A DNA stretch of 64,000 nucleotides from NCBI RefSeq assembly GCF_016518545.1, contig NZ_JACVTO010000019.1, positions 1 through 64,000 on the forward strand, read 5' to 3'. Both the position numbers and the translations under genes were made by a program. The stretch comes from Pseudomonas sp. S30. GTDB lineage: Bacteria > Pseudomonadota > Gammaproteobacteria > Pseudomonadales > Pseudomonadaceae. The notes beneath the pieces were generated by a model. That model was not told where the DNA came from. It ran no database searches and saw only the letters and a program-made list of their open reading frames with translations. Shown piece after piece: positions 34,045 through 44,972 of the stretch (positions within the stretch are counted from its first letter, which is position 1; the number at the start of each line of letters is the position of its first letter).

Positions 34045-34986
34045 ATGTCCACTCGCGAAATTCGCATTGCCACCCGAAAAAGTGCCTTGGCCCTGTGGCA
34101 GGCCGAATACGTCAAAGCTCGCCTGGAACAGGCTCACCCAGGCCTGGTGGTGACCTTGGTGCCCATGGTGAGCCGTGGCGACAAGCTGCTGGATTCGCCG
34201 CTGGCGAAAATCGGTGGCAAGGGGCTGTTCGTCAAGGAGCTGGAAACCGCCTTGCTCGACCATGAGGCCGACATCGCCGTGCATTCGATGAAGGATGTGC
34301 CCATGGACTTCCCCGAAGGCCTGGGCCTGTACTGCATCTGCGAGCGCGAGGACCCGCGCGATGCCTTCGTTTCCAATACCTTCGCCAGTCTCGAGGCACT
34401 GCCGCCGGGCAGCGTCGTGGGCACCTCCAGCCTGCGCCGCCAGGCCCAGCTGCTGGCGCGTCGCCCTGACCTGCAGATCCGCTTTCTGCGCGGCAACGTC
34501 AACACCCGCCTGGCCAAGCTCGATGCCGGCGAGTACGACGCGATCATCCTGGCCGCCGCTGGCTTGCTGCGCCTGGGCTTCGAGGGTCGCATCACCTCCA
34601 GCATCGGCATCGAAGACAGCCTGCCGGCAGGGGGCCAGGGCGCCGTGGGCATCGAATGCCGCAGCGCCGATCATGAGATCCATGCGCTGCTGACCCCGCT
34701 CGATCATGCCGATACGGCCGACCGGGTCAGGGCCGAGCGCGCCATGAACAAACGCCTCAACGGTGGCTGCCAGGTGCCGATCGCCTGCTATGCGGTGCTC
34801 GAGGACGACCAATTGTGGTTGCGCGGGCTGGTCGGTCAGCCCGATGGCGGTGCCTTGCTCACGGCCGAGGCCCGGGCTCCCCGTGCGCACGCCGAGCACC
34901 TGGGCGTGCAGGTGGCCGAGGCACTGCTGGCCAAGGGAGCCGGGGCGATCCTGGAGCAGGTCTACGGCGAGGCCGGTCATCCGTGA
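34045..34986 (+). CDS. hemC: porphobilinogen deaminase
   Basis: 313 residues. The dipyrromethane cofactor is attached to C242 in LNGGCQVPIACY; GTSSLRRQAQLLARRP and FLRGNVNTRLAKLD are the substrate-binding arginine regions. It polymerises four porphobilinogens to hydroxymethylbilane. The ATG at 34045 is chosen over an in-frame GTG nine bases upstream. Its stop overlaps the hemD GTG start (GTGA), so the two consecutive haem enzymes are coupled. Confidence 0.97.
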   Translation: MSTREIRIATRKSALALWQAEYVKARLEQAHPGLVVTLVPMVSRGDKLLDSPLAKIGGKGLFVKELETALLDHEADIAVHSMKDVPMDFPEGLGLYCICEREDPRDAFVSNTFASLEALPPGSVVGTSSLRRQAQLLARRPDLQIRFLRGNVNTRLAKLDAGEYDAIILAAAGLLRLGFEGRITSSIGIEDSLPAGGQGAVGIECRSADHEIHALLTPLDHADTADRVRAERAMNKRLNGGCQVPIACYAVLEDDQLWLRGLVGQPDGGALLTAEARAPRAHAEHLGVQVAEALLAKGAGAILEQVYGEAGHP

Positions 34987-35750
34987 AACACTGGCGCCTG
35001 CTGCTCACTCGGCCTGCCGAGGAGTGCGCGGCGCTCGCCCAGGTGCTGGGCGATGCCGGGGTGTTCAGCAGCAGCCTGCCGTTGCTGTCGATCGTCCCCC
35101 TGGCCGTGACCGAGGTCGCGCTGCAGCGGCTGGGCGACATCGCGGGCTATCAGGCGATCATCGTGGTCAGCAAGCCGGCGGCGCGTCTGTTGCTGCAGCG
35201 GCTGGGCGAACTGCAGCTCGCCGCCCCTCGGCACGGCTGGTTCACGGTCGGGGAAGCGACGGCACGGGTGCTTCAGCACGCGGGGCTACAGGTGAGTTTC
35301 CCTACAGCAGGTGATGACAGCGAAGCCTTGCTAGGTGTATCAGTCCTGCGCGAGGCTATCGCGCTTCCTACGCCACGTGTCCTCATCGTCCGTGGCAAGG
35401 GAGGTCGTGAACTGCTTGCCGAGCGTCTTGGCGAGCGAGGTGCTAGTGTCGATTATCTGGAACTGTATGAGCGCTGCCTGCCGCACTACCCGCCCGGCAG
35501 CCTGTTGCAACGGATCGAAGCGGAACGCCTGAACGGCCTGGTGGTCAGCAGTGGGCAGGGTTTCGAACACCTTCGCTCGCTCGCCGGCGCGCACTGGCCG
35601 CAGCTGGCAGCGATGCCCCTGTTCGTGCCGAGCCCGCGGGTCGCCGAGCAGGCCAGGGCGGCAGGCGCCCGACAGGTTGTGGATTGCCGTGGCGCCAGCG
35701 CCACGGCCCTGCTGGCAGCCGTGCAGCGCAGCGCTGCACCTGCCCCATAA
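34983..35750 (+). CDS. hemD: uroporphyrinogen-III synthase
   Basis: 255 residues beginning at the GTG that overlaps the hemC stop. LLLTRPAEECAALAQVLGDAG opens the first of two alpha/beta lobes, and LIVRGKGGRELLAERLGERGASVDYLELYERCLP is the linker and second lobe. It cyclises hydroxymethylbilane to uroporphyrinogen III. It sits in the hemC-hemD-hemX-hemY series. Confidence 0.95.
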   Translation: MKHWRLLLTRPAEECAALAQVLGDAGVFSSSLPLLSIVPLAVTEVALQRLGDIAGYQAIIVVSKPAARLLLQRLGELQLAAPRHGWFTVGEATARVLQHAGLQVSFPTAGDDSEALLGVSVLREAIALPTPRVLIVRGKGGRELLAERLGERGASVDYLELYERCLPHYPPGSLLQRIEAERLNGLVVSSGQGFEHLRSLAGAHWPQLAAMPLFVPSPRVAEQARAAGARQVVDCRGASATALLAAVQRSAAPAP

Positions 35751-35796
35751 GGCGCCCGGGCACTGGGCAGGGCGCCCCCATGCAAAGGATGGATAC

Positions 35797-36897
35797 GTGA
35801 GCGAGACTGTCTTGTCCAACAACGAACACGCATCGGCGCCCGACGCGCCGCACACACCGGTCGAGCGGCCAGCCCGGCGTGCCGGCAACGGTGTCGCCGT
35901 GCTGGCGCTGCTGATCGGCGCGGCCGGCCTGGGCGTCGGCGGCTGGGGTGCCTGGCAGGTGCATCAGTTGCAAGGCAATGAACAGGGCCAAGGTGAGCAC
36001 CTCGAAGCGCTGAACCAGCGTGCCGAGGCGTTGCAGCAGCGCCAGCAGCAGCTCGGCTCGCAGGTGGCCGGCCTGCCGGCGGCCAGCGAGCTGGAAGATC
36101 GTCGCCGTCTGGTGGCGCAATTGCAGGGCGATCAGCAGCGGCTGAGCCAGCGTCTGGAAACCGTGCTGGGGGAAAGTCGCAAGGAGTGGCGCCTGGCCGA
36201 GGCCGAGCACCTGCTGCGCCTGGCCACCCTGCGCCTGTCGGCGCTACAGGACATCGCCAGTGCCAGGGCGCTGGTCGAGGGTGCTGATCAGATCCTGCGC
36301 GAGCAGAGCGATCCGGGCGCCTTCGCTGCGCGGGAACAGCTGGCGCGCAGCCTGACCGTGCTGGACAGCATCGAGCAACCTGACCGCACCGGCCTGTTCC
36401 TCAAGCTGGCCGCCCAACGTGAGCAGGTGCAGCAACTGAACGCGCTCACGCCGGAGTTCGACAGCCAGGCGAACGCCGTCCATGCGTTGGCCGAGGAGGG
36501 CGACTTCAGCACCCGGCTGTCACGCTGGTGGACGGAAATCTCCAAGTACTTCCAGATCGACTTCAACGCCGATCAGAACGTGCGCCCCTTGCTGGCCGGC
36601 CAGTCGCTCAACCAGGTGCGCCTGGCCCTGAGCCTGACCCTGGAGCAGGCGCAGTGGGCCGCGCTCAATGGCCAGCAGGCGGTCTATACCCGGGCATTGG
36701 ACGAGGCGCGCAGCGTGTTGCTGGCCAACTTCAATGCCGACAATCCGCAGAGCAAAGCCATGCTCGAAGGTCTGAACGCCCTGGCCGAGCAGCCGGTGTC
36801 GGTGAAAGTGCCGGACCTGGCCGAAAGCCTGGCGGCGGTGCAGGCCTACATCCAGCGTCGGCACCTGCCGGTCGATGGTGAGGAGGCCAAGCCATGA
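35797..36897 (+). CDS. hemX: HemX-like membrane protein
   Basis: 366 residues starting at a GTG with AAAGGATGG upstream. A cytoplasmic tail is followed by one transmembrane helix (GVAVLALLIGAAGLGVGGWGAWQVHQL) and a long helical periplasmic domain with coiled-coil (RAEALQQRQQQLGSQ). Although often annotated as uroporphyrinogen methyltransferase, it has no SAM-binding motifs; its role with HemY is unclear. The stop overlaps the hemY ATG. Confidence 0.92.
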   Translation: MSETVLSNNEHASAPDAPHTPVERPARRAGNGVAVLALLIGAAGLGVGGWGAWQVHQLQGNEQGQGEHLEALNQRAEALQQRQQQLGSQVAGLPAASELEDRRRLVAQLQGDQQRLSQRLETVLGESRKEWRLAEAEHLLRLATLRLSALQDIASARALVEGADQILREQSDPGAFAAREQLARSLTVLDSIEQPDRTGLFLKLAAQREQVQQLNALTPEFDSQANAVHALAEEGDFSTRLSRWWTEISKYFQIDFNADQNVRPLLAGQSLNQVRLALSLTLEQAQWAALNGQQAVYTRALDEARSVLLANFNADNPQSKAMLEGLNALAEQPVSVKVPDLAESLAAVQAYIQRRHLPVDGEEAKP

Positions 36898-38132
36898 AGC
36901 GCGTCTACCTGCTGGCTGTAGTGGCGATCGCCGTCGCCGCGGCACTGGGCGTCGCCATCGCCAAGCACAGTGGCTACGTGCTGATCGCCTACGGTGGATT
37001 CCGCTATCAGTCTGGCCTGTGGGCAGCGCTGGCAGCGTTGCTGGTCCTGGTGCTGGCGCTGCTGCTGCTGCGCTGGCTGGTGGGGTTGGTGCTGACGTCC
37101 AGTGGCGTGGTCAATCCCTGGTCGCGGCGTAACCGCAGCCGGCGCGTGCGCGTCGCCATCGAGCAGGGGCAACTGGACCTGGCCGAGGGGCGCTGGGCCA
37201 GTGCCCAGCGTCACCTGCACCGCGCGGCCGAGGCCGAGCGGCAACCCTTGCTGTATTACCTCGGTGCCGCCCGCGCGGCCAACGAGCAGGGCCGCAGCGA
37301 AGAGAGCGACAACCTGCTCGAGCGCGCGCTGGAGCGCCAGCCCCAGGCCGAGCTGGCGATCGCCCTGACCCATGCGCAATTGCAGATGGACCGTGGCGAC
37401 AGCGATGGAGCGCTGGATACCCTGCTGGTGATGCACGAGCGCCATCCCCACAACGTGCAGGTGCTGCGTCTGTTGCAGCGTCTGTACCGTGAGCGCGGCG
37501 ATTGGCCGGCCCTGATTCGGCTGCTGCCGGATCTGCGCAAGGGCAAGGTGCTCGCGCCGCCCGAGCTGGCCGAGCTGGAGCAGCGCGCCTGGGGACAGAA
37601 CCTGGGACTGGCCGCGACCCGCGGCGAAGACGCACAGACTGCACGCCAATCCCTGGAACGTGCCTGGCAGCAACTGACCTCCGCCCAGCGCCATGAGCCG
37701 CGCCTGGTGCTGGCCTATGCCGAGCAGTTGCGCCAGGTCGGTGCCGAGGGGGAGGCCGAGCAGGTGCTGCGCAGCGCGCTGAAACGCCAGTACGAGAGCC
37801 ATCTGGCGCGCCTGTATGGCCTGGTGCGCGGCGAGGATCCCCTGCGCCAGTTGCAGACGGCCGAGGGTTGGCTCAAGGACCATCCGCAGGATCCAAGCCT
37901 GTTGCTGACCCTGGGGCGGCTGAGTCAGCAGAACAGTCTGTGGGGCAAGGCGCGCGACTATTTCGAGAGCAGCCTGCGCATGCAGCGCAATCCGGAGACC
38001 TGTGCCGAACTGGCGCGTCTGCTGGCCGGGCTGGGCGAAACCGAGCGCAGCAACCAGCTATTCCAGGAAGGCCTGGGACTGCTCGACGAACGCCTGCTGG
38101 CGCTACCGCTGCCCCAGGCTGTGCAGGCCTGA
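36894..38132 (+). CDS. hemY: HemY TPR-type inner-membrane protein
   Basis: 412 residues. Two N-terminal membrane helices (VYLLAVVAIAVAAALGVAIAKHSG and LWAALAALLVLVLALLLLRWLVGLVLT) are followed by tetratricopeptide-like helical repeats to the end. It is distinct from the Gram-positive HemY oxidase. Conserved next to HemX and thought to act with it in haem synthesis or envelope assembly. Translationally coupled to hemX by ATGA. Confidence 0.93.
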   Translation: MKRVYLLAVVAIAVAAALGVAIAKHSGYVLIAYGGFRYQSGLWAALAALLVLVLALLLLRWLVGLVLTSSGVVNPWSRRNRSRRVRVAIEQGQLDLAEGRWASAQRHLHRAAEAERQPLLYYLGAARAANEQGRSEESDNLLERALERQPQAELAIALTHAQLQMDRGDSDGALDTLLVMHERHPHNVQVLRLLQRLYRERGDWPALIRLLPDLRKGKVLAPPELAELEQRAWGQNLGLAATRGEDAQTARQSLERAWQQLTSAQRHEPRLVLAYAEQLRQVGAEGEAEQVLRSALKRQYESHLARLYGLVRGEDPLRQLQTAEGWLKDHPQDPSLLLTLGRLSQQNSLWGKARDYFESSLRMQRNPETCAELARLLAGLGETERSNQLFQEGLGLLDERLLALPLPQAVQA

Positions 38133-38147
38133 GGCGCTGTTGACGGT

Positions 38148-38175
38148 GCAACCGCTGAGCGCACTCGGTGGTTGC
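38148..38175. terminator. possible hairpin after hemY
   Basis: GCAACCGCTGAG pairs with CTCGGTGGTTGC over 12 positions including two G-T pairs, loop CGCA, 15 bp past the hemY stop. No T-run follows. It may end the hem operon. Confidence 0.4.
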
Positions 38176-38402
38176 GTCCGTCGCTGGGTGATCGAACCCG
38201 TGGGGTGCCGATCCCTGGGCTTTGTCATCTGCATTGATAAGATATTTCTTCGTTTTGCCCAAAACCTGGAATTGTCCTACTCGACATCAGAAATTATTCC
38301 CTCTCAATGAGCGAGTTCTCCCCCCTGTAGCAACTTGAAACAGCGCTCGTCTTTCCTCTACCGTTTCAAACCACTACAAACGCTCCGGGATTCGCACCGC
38401 TC

Positions 38403-38900
38403 ATGTCGCAGGCTCGCTCGCGCCCATTGTTCATCTTCGGCTTGCTCGGTGCCCTGTCGGCGCTGGCGGCGGCATTCGTCCTCGAGCACTGGCTCGGGCT
38501 GGTGCCATGCCCGCTGTGCCTGAGCCAGCGCCTGTCGCTCGGCGCCTATGCGGCTCTCTGCCTGGGTGCCCTTCTGCAGGTGCCGGGGAGGCGAGGGGCG
38601 CGTCTGTATGCGGGAGCGCTGGTACTGGTGGCCCTGTGCGGGCTGGCACTGGCTGCCCGGCATGTCTGGTTGCAAGGCGCCTGGCTGGCGCCTTCCCCAG
38701 AGCCCGCCGAGCACGCCCTGCAAGGTTCCTGGGCCGCAGCACTGGCACGCCAACTGGTCGGAAGCCCCGAGTGCATGTCGATCAGCTGGAGTTTTCTCGA
38801 CCTTACGCTGCCGGAGTGGAGCCTGCTGGCCTTTGTGCTGCTGTCGGCATTGCCGGGTGGCTATCTCCTGGCGGGCAGGCTACGTGATGCCAGGAAGTGA
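38403..38900 (+). CDS. dsbB: DsbB-family disulfide oxidoreductase, one cysteine missing
   Basis: 165 residues with four transmembrane helices. The first redox pair is intact: C36-x-x-C39 in VPCPLCLSQR. In the second periplasmic loop only C124 (SPECMSISWSFLDLTLPEWS) is present; the partner cysteine expected around residue 100 (C104 of E. coli DsbB) is absent, and the region reads WLAPSPEPAEHALQG. Normal DsbB needs four cysteines to pass electrons from DsbA to quinone, so this copy may use a different relay, work with another protein, or be impaired. Located between hemY and algQ as in related pseudomonads. Confidence 0.88.
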   Translation: MSQARSRPLFIFGLLGALSALAAAFVLEHWLGLVPCPLCLSQRLSLGAYAALCLGALLQVPGRRGARLYAGALVLVALCGLALAARHVWLQGAWLAPSPEPAEHALQGSWAAALARQLVGSPECMSISWSFLDLTLPEWSLLAFVLLSALPGGYLLAGRLRDARK

Positions 38901-39109
38901 GGGCGACCAGCGGTTCGCCATCAGTGGCATCGAACACTTGTATGAACTTAGTCCACTGCGTACCTTGATGGTCAGCACGCGCGGGAATAATCTCCCCTGC
39001 ACGCCTACCGAAAATACACGGTTGGATGCCTACTGCTGATGTCACCGTCATATCGCCCGCTTGAGGCGCCCGGTGCAGCGGCATCTGCCCCGCTAGGGAA
39101 GAGACTGCC

Positions 39110-39583
39110 ATGCTCGAAAGTTGCCAGAACGCCCAGGAACGATGGGGAGGGGTCCACAAGCTGATCGACCGTTGGCTCGAGGACCGTCAGGAGCTGGTGC
39201 AGGCGTTTCGCGCACTGCGCGATGCCAGGCCGGCGTTCGCCGACAAGGACAAGAGCCGCGACTTCTGCGCGATCCTGGTCGACTACGTCTCGGCCTGGCA
39301 TTTCGAAGTGAGCGAGCAACTGGTCAGCGAGGCCAAGGCCTTTGGCGATACCCGGGGCCTGGAGCTGGCCACTCGCATCAACCCGCGAATCGACGACAGC
39401 ACGCAGATCGCGCTGGCCTTCAATGACAAGTGCGAAAAGGGCGAATGCACCGACCCCGAGCGATTCGCCGAAAAGCTCGGCAAGCTGGGTGGCCTGCTGC
39501 GCGAGCGTTTCGAACTGGAAGACTGCCTGATCGAAGTGCTGCACACCGCGCACAAGGTCGATGAAGCGGCAGTGCAGGCCTGA
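39110..39583 (+). CDS. algQ: sigma-70 binding regulator AlgQ (Rsd)
   Basis: 157 residues, all-helical Rsd/AlgQ family: CQNAQERWGGVHKLIDRWLEDRQELV at the start and FCAILVDYVSAWHFEVSEQLV in the core. It binds region 4 of the primary sigma factor and shifts transcription toward stationary-phase, alginate and siderophore genes in P. aeruginosa. Convergent with the FKBP gene, the stops lying a base apart. Confidence 0.95.
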   Translation: MLESCQNAQERWGGVHKLIDRWLEDRQELVQAFRALRDARPAFADKDKSRDFCAILVDYVSAWHFEVSEQLVSEAKAFGDTRGLELATRINPRIDDSTQIALAFNDKCEKGECTDPERFAEKLGKLGGLLRERFELEDCLIEVLHTAHKVDEAAVQA

Positions 39584-39584
39584 T

Positions 39585-40250
39585 TCAGGAACGCACGGCC
39601 AGCAACTCGATTTCAAAGACCAGTGGGGTATAGGGTGCGATCAGGTCGCCTGCCCCATCGGCTCCGTAGGCTTGGGCCGACGGAATCACCACGCGCCATT
39701 TGGCGCCCACCTTCATCTGCGTCAGCGCCACCTGCCAGCCGGCGATCACCGAGTTCAGGCCGAACCACTGCGGCTGCTGGCTCTGATCGAAGACCGAACC
39801 GTCGGGCAACCTCCCCACATAGCGGACCTGCACCTGTTGACCGGCCTTGGGTTGCGTACCGTTGCCAGCGGCCAGTTCGCTGTACAACACGCCATCGGCC
39901 AGTTCGCGAGTGCCGGTGCGCCCGCGCTCGCTGGCCAGGAAGCGTTGCTCGGCCGCCCGTTGTCGGTCGGTGGAGGCCTGGAGGGCATCGGCTTCAGCCT
40001 GCGCTTCGTGTTGCTGGACGATGGCCTGCATGCGCGTCTTGTCGATGCGCGGCGGTTGGCCCAGGTAGGCCTGGCGCAGCCCTTCGATGAGCGCTTCGAG
40101 CTGCAGGTCGGGCATTTCCTGGTGCAGGCGCTCGCCCAGGCTCGCGCCAAGGCTATAGGCCAGGTCCTGATCACTGGCCGGTGGCGGTGGCGTGGCAGCC
40201 ATGACCGGGGCGGCCAACAGACTCAGGATCAAGAGTGGAAGACAGTGCAC
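39585..40250 (-). CDS. periplasmic FKBP-type peptidyl-prolyl isomerase
   Basis: 221 residues of the Mip/FkpA type. A signal peptide (LPLLILSLLAAPVMAA) is followed by a helical dimerisation region (LAYSLGASLGERL, IVQQHEAQAEADALQ) and a C-terminal FKBP domain (GQQVQVRYVGRLPDGSVFDQS, WRVVIPSAQAYGADGAGDLIAPYTPLVFEIELL). I choose the GTG at 40250, which has CAGGAG 6 nt upstream; an in-frame TTG at 40256 leaves no spacing. It helps fold periplasmic proteins. Confidence 0.9.
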   Translation of the reverse strand: MHCLPLLILSLLAAPVMAATPPPPASDQDLAYSLGASLGERLHQEMPDLQLEALIEGLRQAYLGQPPRIDKTRMQAIVQQHEAQAEADALQASTDRQRAAEQRFLASERGRTGTRELADGVLYSELAAGNGTQPKAGQQVQVRYVGRLPDGSVFDQSQQPQWFGLNSVIAGWQVALTQMKVGAKWRVVIPSAQAYGADGAGDLIAPYTPLVFEIELLAVRS

Positions 40251-40474
40251 GTGCAACTCCTGCGGCAGTGAAGGCGAAGTGGAACAGTCTTGATAAGTGG
40301 ACCGATGCCAATATCATCGATCCGGCGAGTGAACCTCAGAGGCACTCGTTGCTGCAAGTTCCAAAGAGGGCCCAGCCATGCAACGCGGCGTCGACAATAC
40401 TGTCAACATGGCCTAGCGGCATCAGCAGCAGAAGCATAGTATGAGCCGCACTCTCGTCAGCCAGGAGGTAAGCC

Positions 40475-41419
40475 ATGTCGGCCAAGAAGAAGCCCGTTAG
40501 TACGCCGCTGCACCTGCTCCAGCAACTTTCCGGTAGCCTGCTCGAACATCTGGAAGAGGCTTGCTCGCAAGCGCTGGCGGATGCGGAGAAACTGCTCGCG
40601 AAGTTGGAAAAACAGCGCGGCAAAGCGCAGGAGAAACTGCACGATTCGCGCCTGAAGTTGCAGAGCGCGGCGCAGGCTGGCAAAGCCAAAGCCCAGGGCA
40701 AGGCCCAGGGCGCCGTGGGTGACCTGGAAAAACTGCTCGATTCGCTGAAGGATCGCCAGACCCAGACCCGTACCTACATTCAGCAACTCAAGCGCGATGC
40801 ACAGGAAAGCCTGAAGCTGGCCCAGGGTGTGGGCAAGGTGCGCGAGGCGGCTGGCAAGGCTCTGGACCAGCGTGCTGCCAAGGCGCCTGCTGCGAAGACC
40901 GCTACGGCCAAACCGGCTGCGAAGGCCACTGCGGCCAAACCGGCTGCCAAGGCGCCTGCTGCGAAGGCCGCTGCAGCCAAACCGGCTGCCAAGGCGCCCG
41001 CTGCGAAGACCGCTGCAGCCAAACCGGCTGCCAAGGCGCCTGCTGCGAAGACTGCAGCGGCCAAACCGGCTGCCAAGGCGCCCGCTGTGAAGACTGCTGC
41101 AGCCAAACCGGCTGCCAAGGCGCCCGCCGCGAAGACCGCTGCGGCCAAACCAGTCGCAGCCAAACCGGCCGCCGCCCAAGCGTCGACCAAGCCTGCCGCC
41201 GCCAAGGGCGTCGCTGCCAAACCCGCAGTGGCCAAGTCGACTGCCGCCAAGCCCGCCGCGACCAAGGCCACCGCTTCCAGGCCTGCTGCTGCGAAAGCCG
41301 CGGCCAAGCCTGCTGCCGCCAAGCCTGCCGAAGGCACTGCGTCGAATGCCGCTACCGCTTCGACTACCTCCGGCACTGCAGGCAACGCCACCGCTCAGTC
41401 CTCCTCCGCGGAGGCTTGA
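40475..41419 (+). CDS. algP: histone H1-like protein AlgP (AlgR3)
   Basis: 314 residues. A helical N-terminus (LHLLQQLSGSLLEHLEEACSQALADAEKLLAKLEKQ) is followed from about residue 130 by a Lys/Ala/Pro-rich tail like eukaryotic H1. Residues 155-224 are five exact-length 14-residue repeats (KPAAKAPAAKTAAA consensus) encoded by a 42-bp tandem repeat. It binds DNA and supports algD transcription in P. aeruginosa; the relative PhaF organises polyhydroxyalkanoate granules. Its last 25 bp overlap the end of the convergent TIGR02444 gene. Confidence 0.93.
   Translation: MSAKKKPVSTPLHLLQQLSGSLLEHLEEACSQALADAEKLLAKLEKQRGKAQEKLHDSRLKLQSAAQAGKAKAQGKAQGAVGDLEKLLDSLKDRQTQTRTYIQQLKRDAQESLKLAQGVGKVREAAGKALDQRAAKAPAAKTATAKPAAKATAAKPAAKAPAAKAAAAKPAAKAPAAKTAAAKPAAKAPAAKTAAAKPAAKAPAVKTAAAKPAAKAPAAKTAAAKPVAAKPAAAQASTKPAAAKGVAAKPAVAKSTAAKPAATKATASRPAAAKAAAKPAAAKPAEGTASNAATASTTSGTAGNATAQSSSAEA
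40937..41146 (+). repeat. five-copy 42-bp tandem repeat inside algP
   Basis: Codons 155-224 of algP, five units of 42 bp with small base changes between copies. The units are multiples of three, so copy-number change keeps the frame. Such repeats are known to vary between strains in AlgP. Confidence 0.9.
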
Positions 41420-41877
41420 AGCCCTACGGCTGCGGCGCGCAATTGCTCCAGTGCGCCGTGGTCGATGGCTGGCGTCGGTGCCAGCCAGTTCAGCCAATCG
41501 CCGGCCTGTCCGTCAGGGCCAGCCGGCCATTCGCTCGCCAGTGCCTGCAAGCGTCCCAGCAGGGTCCGCTCGGCGTCCAGTTCCAGTGCCTTGACCTGTT
41601 CACGCAGGGTTGCCAACTGCGCGTCTTCCCGTGCCGCTTCGCGCCAGGCCTGGCGCAGCGCGCGCAATGGTGACAGCACATCCCGCTGCCACGACAGGCT
41701 GATGTCGCGCAGTGCCTGCACCCGCATGGCATCCGGTACCACCCTGCGGGCCTGCAGCCAGGTGCCGCACAGCAACAGGCAGACATCCCCGCCCAGCGCC
41801 TGCAAGGCGAGACACGCGTGCTCGACGCCCGGCCGCGCATAAAGGCCAAGGGCATGGTCCCATAGATCGGTGTGCAT
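41395..41877 (-). CDS. TIGR02444-family protein
   Basis: 160 residues beginning MHTDLWDHALGLYARPGVEHACLALQALGGDVCLLLCGTWL, the pattern of a conserved proteobacterial family of unknown function, followed by a helical middle (WQRDVLSPLRALRQAWREAA). The start at 41877 is chosen because the longer in-frame ORF overlaps the divergent yheS start. Its 3' end overlaps algP by 25 bp. Confidence 0.9.
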   Translation of the reverse strand: MHTDLWDHALGLYARPGVEHACLALQALGGDVCLLLCGTWLQARRVVPDAMRVQALRDISLSWQRDVLSPLRALRQAWREAAREDAQLATLREQVKALELDAERTLLGRLQALASEWPAGPDGQAGDWLNWLAPTPAIDHGALEQLRAAAVGLQASAEED

Positions 41878-41947
41878 GATTCCACTCGCGCCAGTGATCG
41901 AGCGCCCTGTGTGGGCCTCTCGGAAGCTGATAGACTCCGCGACCATC

Positions 41948-43858
<1,911 letters not shown>

Positions 43859-43956
43859 GCGAGTAGCGGAGTGCACGTGATGCAGAAATCGCTGGTTCTT
43901 TCTCCGGCGGGATCGTAGCTTAGCGGTTTGCAGCAATAGCTCGAGTGAGGTGTGCG

Positions 43957-44589
43957 ATGTCCATGGAAACCTGGTTGGCCTTCTTCGCCGCGTGCTGGGT
44001 GATCAGCCTGTCGCCGGGTGCCGGGGCCATCGCCTCGATGTCCAGCGGGTTGCAATACGGTTTCTGGCGCGGTTACTGGAATGCGCTGGGGCTGCAGCTG
44101 GGGCTGATCGTGCAGATCGCGATCATCGCCGCCGGGGTCGGCGCCATTCTCGCGGCGTCCGCCACCGCGTTCCAGGTGATCAAGTGGTTTGGTGTCGCCT
44201 ACCTGGTGTACCTGGCCTACCGCCAATGGCGCGCGCTGCCCATGGACATGAGCGATACCTCCGGCGTGCGCCCGATCGGCAAGCCGCTGAGCCTGGTGTT
44301 TCGCGGTTTCCTGGTCAACGTGAGCAACCCCAAGGCGCTGATCTTCATGCTGGCGGTGCTGCCGCAGTTCATCGACCCGCATGCGCCGCTGCTGCCTCAG
44401 TACCTCACCATCACCGCGACCATGATCAGCGTCGACCTGCTGGTGATGGCCGGCTACACGGGCCTCGCCGCCCGGGTGCTGCGCCTGATGCGCACGCCCC
44501 GGCAGCAGAAGCGCCTGAACCGCACCTTCGCCGGCCTGTTCATCGGCGCCGCCACCTTCCTAGCGACGCTGCGCCGCGCGCCTTTGTAG
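43957..44589 (+). CDS. LysE-family exporter
   Basis: 210 residues with six hydrophobic helices. SPGAGAIASMSSGLQYGFWRGYWNALGLQLGL and VSNPKALIFMLAVLPQFI are family hallmarks (RhtB-like). It exports an amino acid or related compound; the substrate is unknown. Separate from the LysE gene at 3019. Confidence 0.88.
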   Translation: MSMETWLAFFAACWVISLSPGAGAIASMSSGLQYGFWRGYWNALGLQLGLIVQIAIIAAGVGAILAASATAFQVIKWFGVAYLVYLAYRQWRALPMDMSDTSGVRPIGKPLSLVFRGFLVNVSNPKALIFMLAVLPQFIDPHAPLLPQYLTITATMISVDLLVMAGYTGLAARVLRLMRTPRQQKRLNRTFAGLFIGAATFLATLRRAPL

Positions 44590-44710
44590 GCTGCCCAGCC
44601 GGGCGGCTCGGCGGTTTTTCACCGCCATCGCTGCATCGGATCGAGTCGAGGGGACCTGTGTGCTGTCTAGTGCTAGGCACCCCCCTTGGACCTACCCGGA
44701 GGCACGCACC

Positions 44711-44953
44711 ATGGACGCACCCACTCACGAATTCTCGGAAATCTTCAAACAGCTGGGGCTGGATGACGACCCCGTCGAGATCGACCGCTTCATCACTACC
44801 CACTCGCCGCTGGACGAGGATGTGAAACTGGTGGACGCGCCGTTCTGGAGCGATGGGCAGCGCGCCTTCCTCAAGGAAAGCTACGTCGCCGACTCCGACT
44901 GGATCGTGATGATCGACCGACTCAACCAGGTCCTGCACGAGCCCAAGGGCTGA
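44711..44953 (+). CDS. DUF2789 protein
   Basis: 80 residues with the DUF2789 pattern: EFSEIFKQLGLDDDPVEIDRFITTHSPL and FWSDGQRAFLKESYVADSDWIVMIDRLN. A short acidic helical protein of unknown function, common in pseudomonads. The ATG follows a GGAGG site (gaggcacgcaccATG). Confidence 0.85.
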   Translation: MDAPTHEFSEIFKQLGLDDDPVEIDRFITTHSPLDEDVKLVDAPFWSDGQRAFLKESYVADSDWIVMIDRLNQVLHEPKG

Positions 44954-44972
44954 GGGGCGCGCCGCGGCGACT

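Noticed and set aside
40890..41400. Tandem repeats resembling a CRISPR array
   Set aside because: They are in-frame 42-bp coding repeats of AlgP with no spacers.
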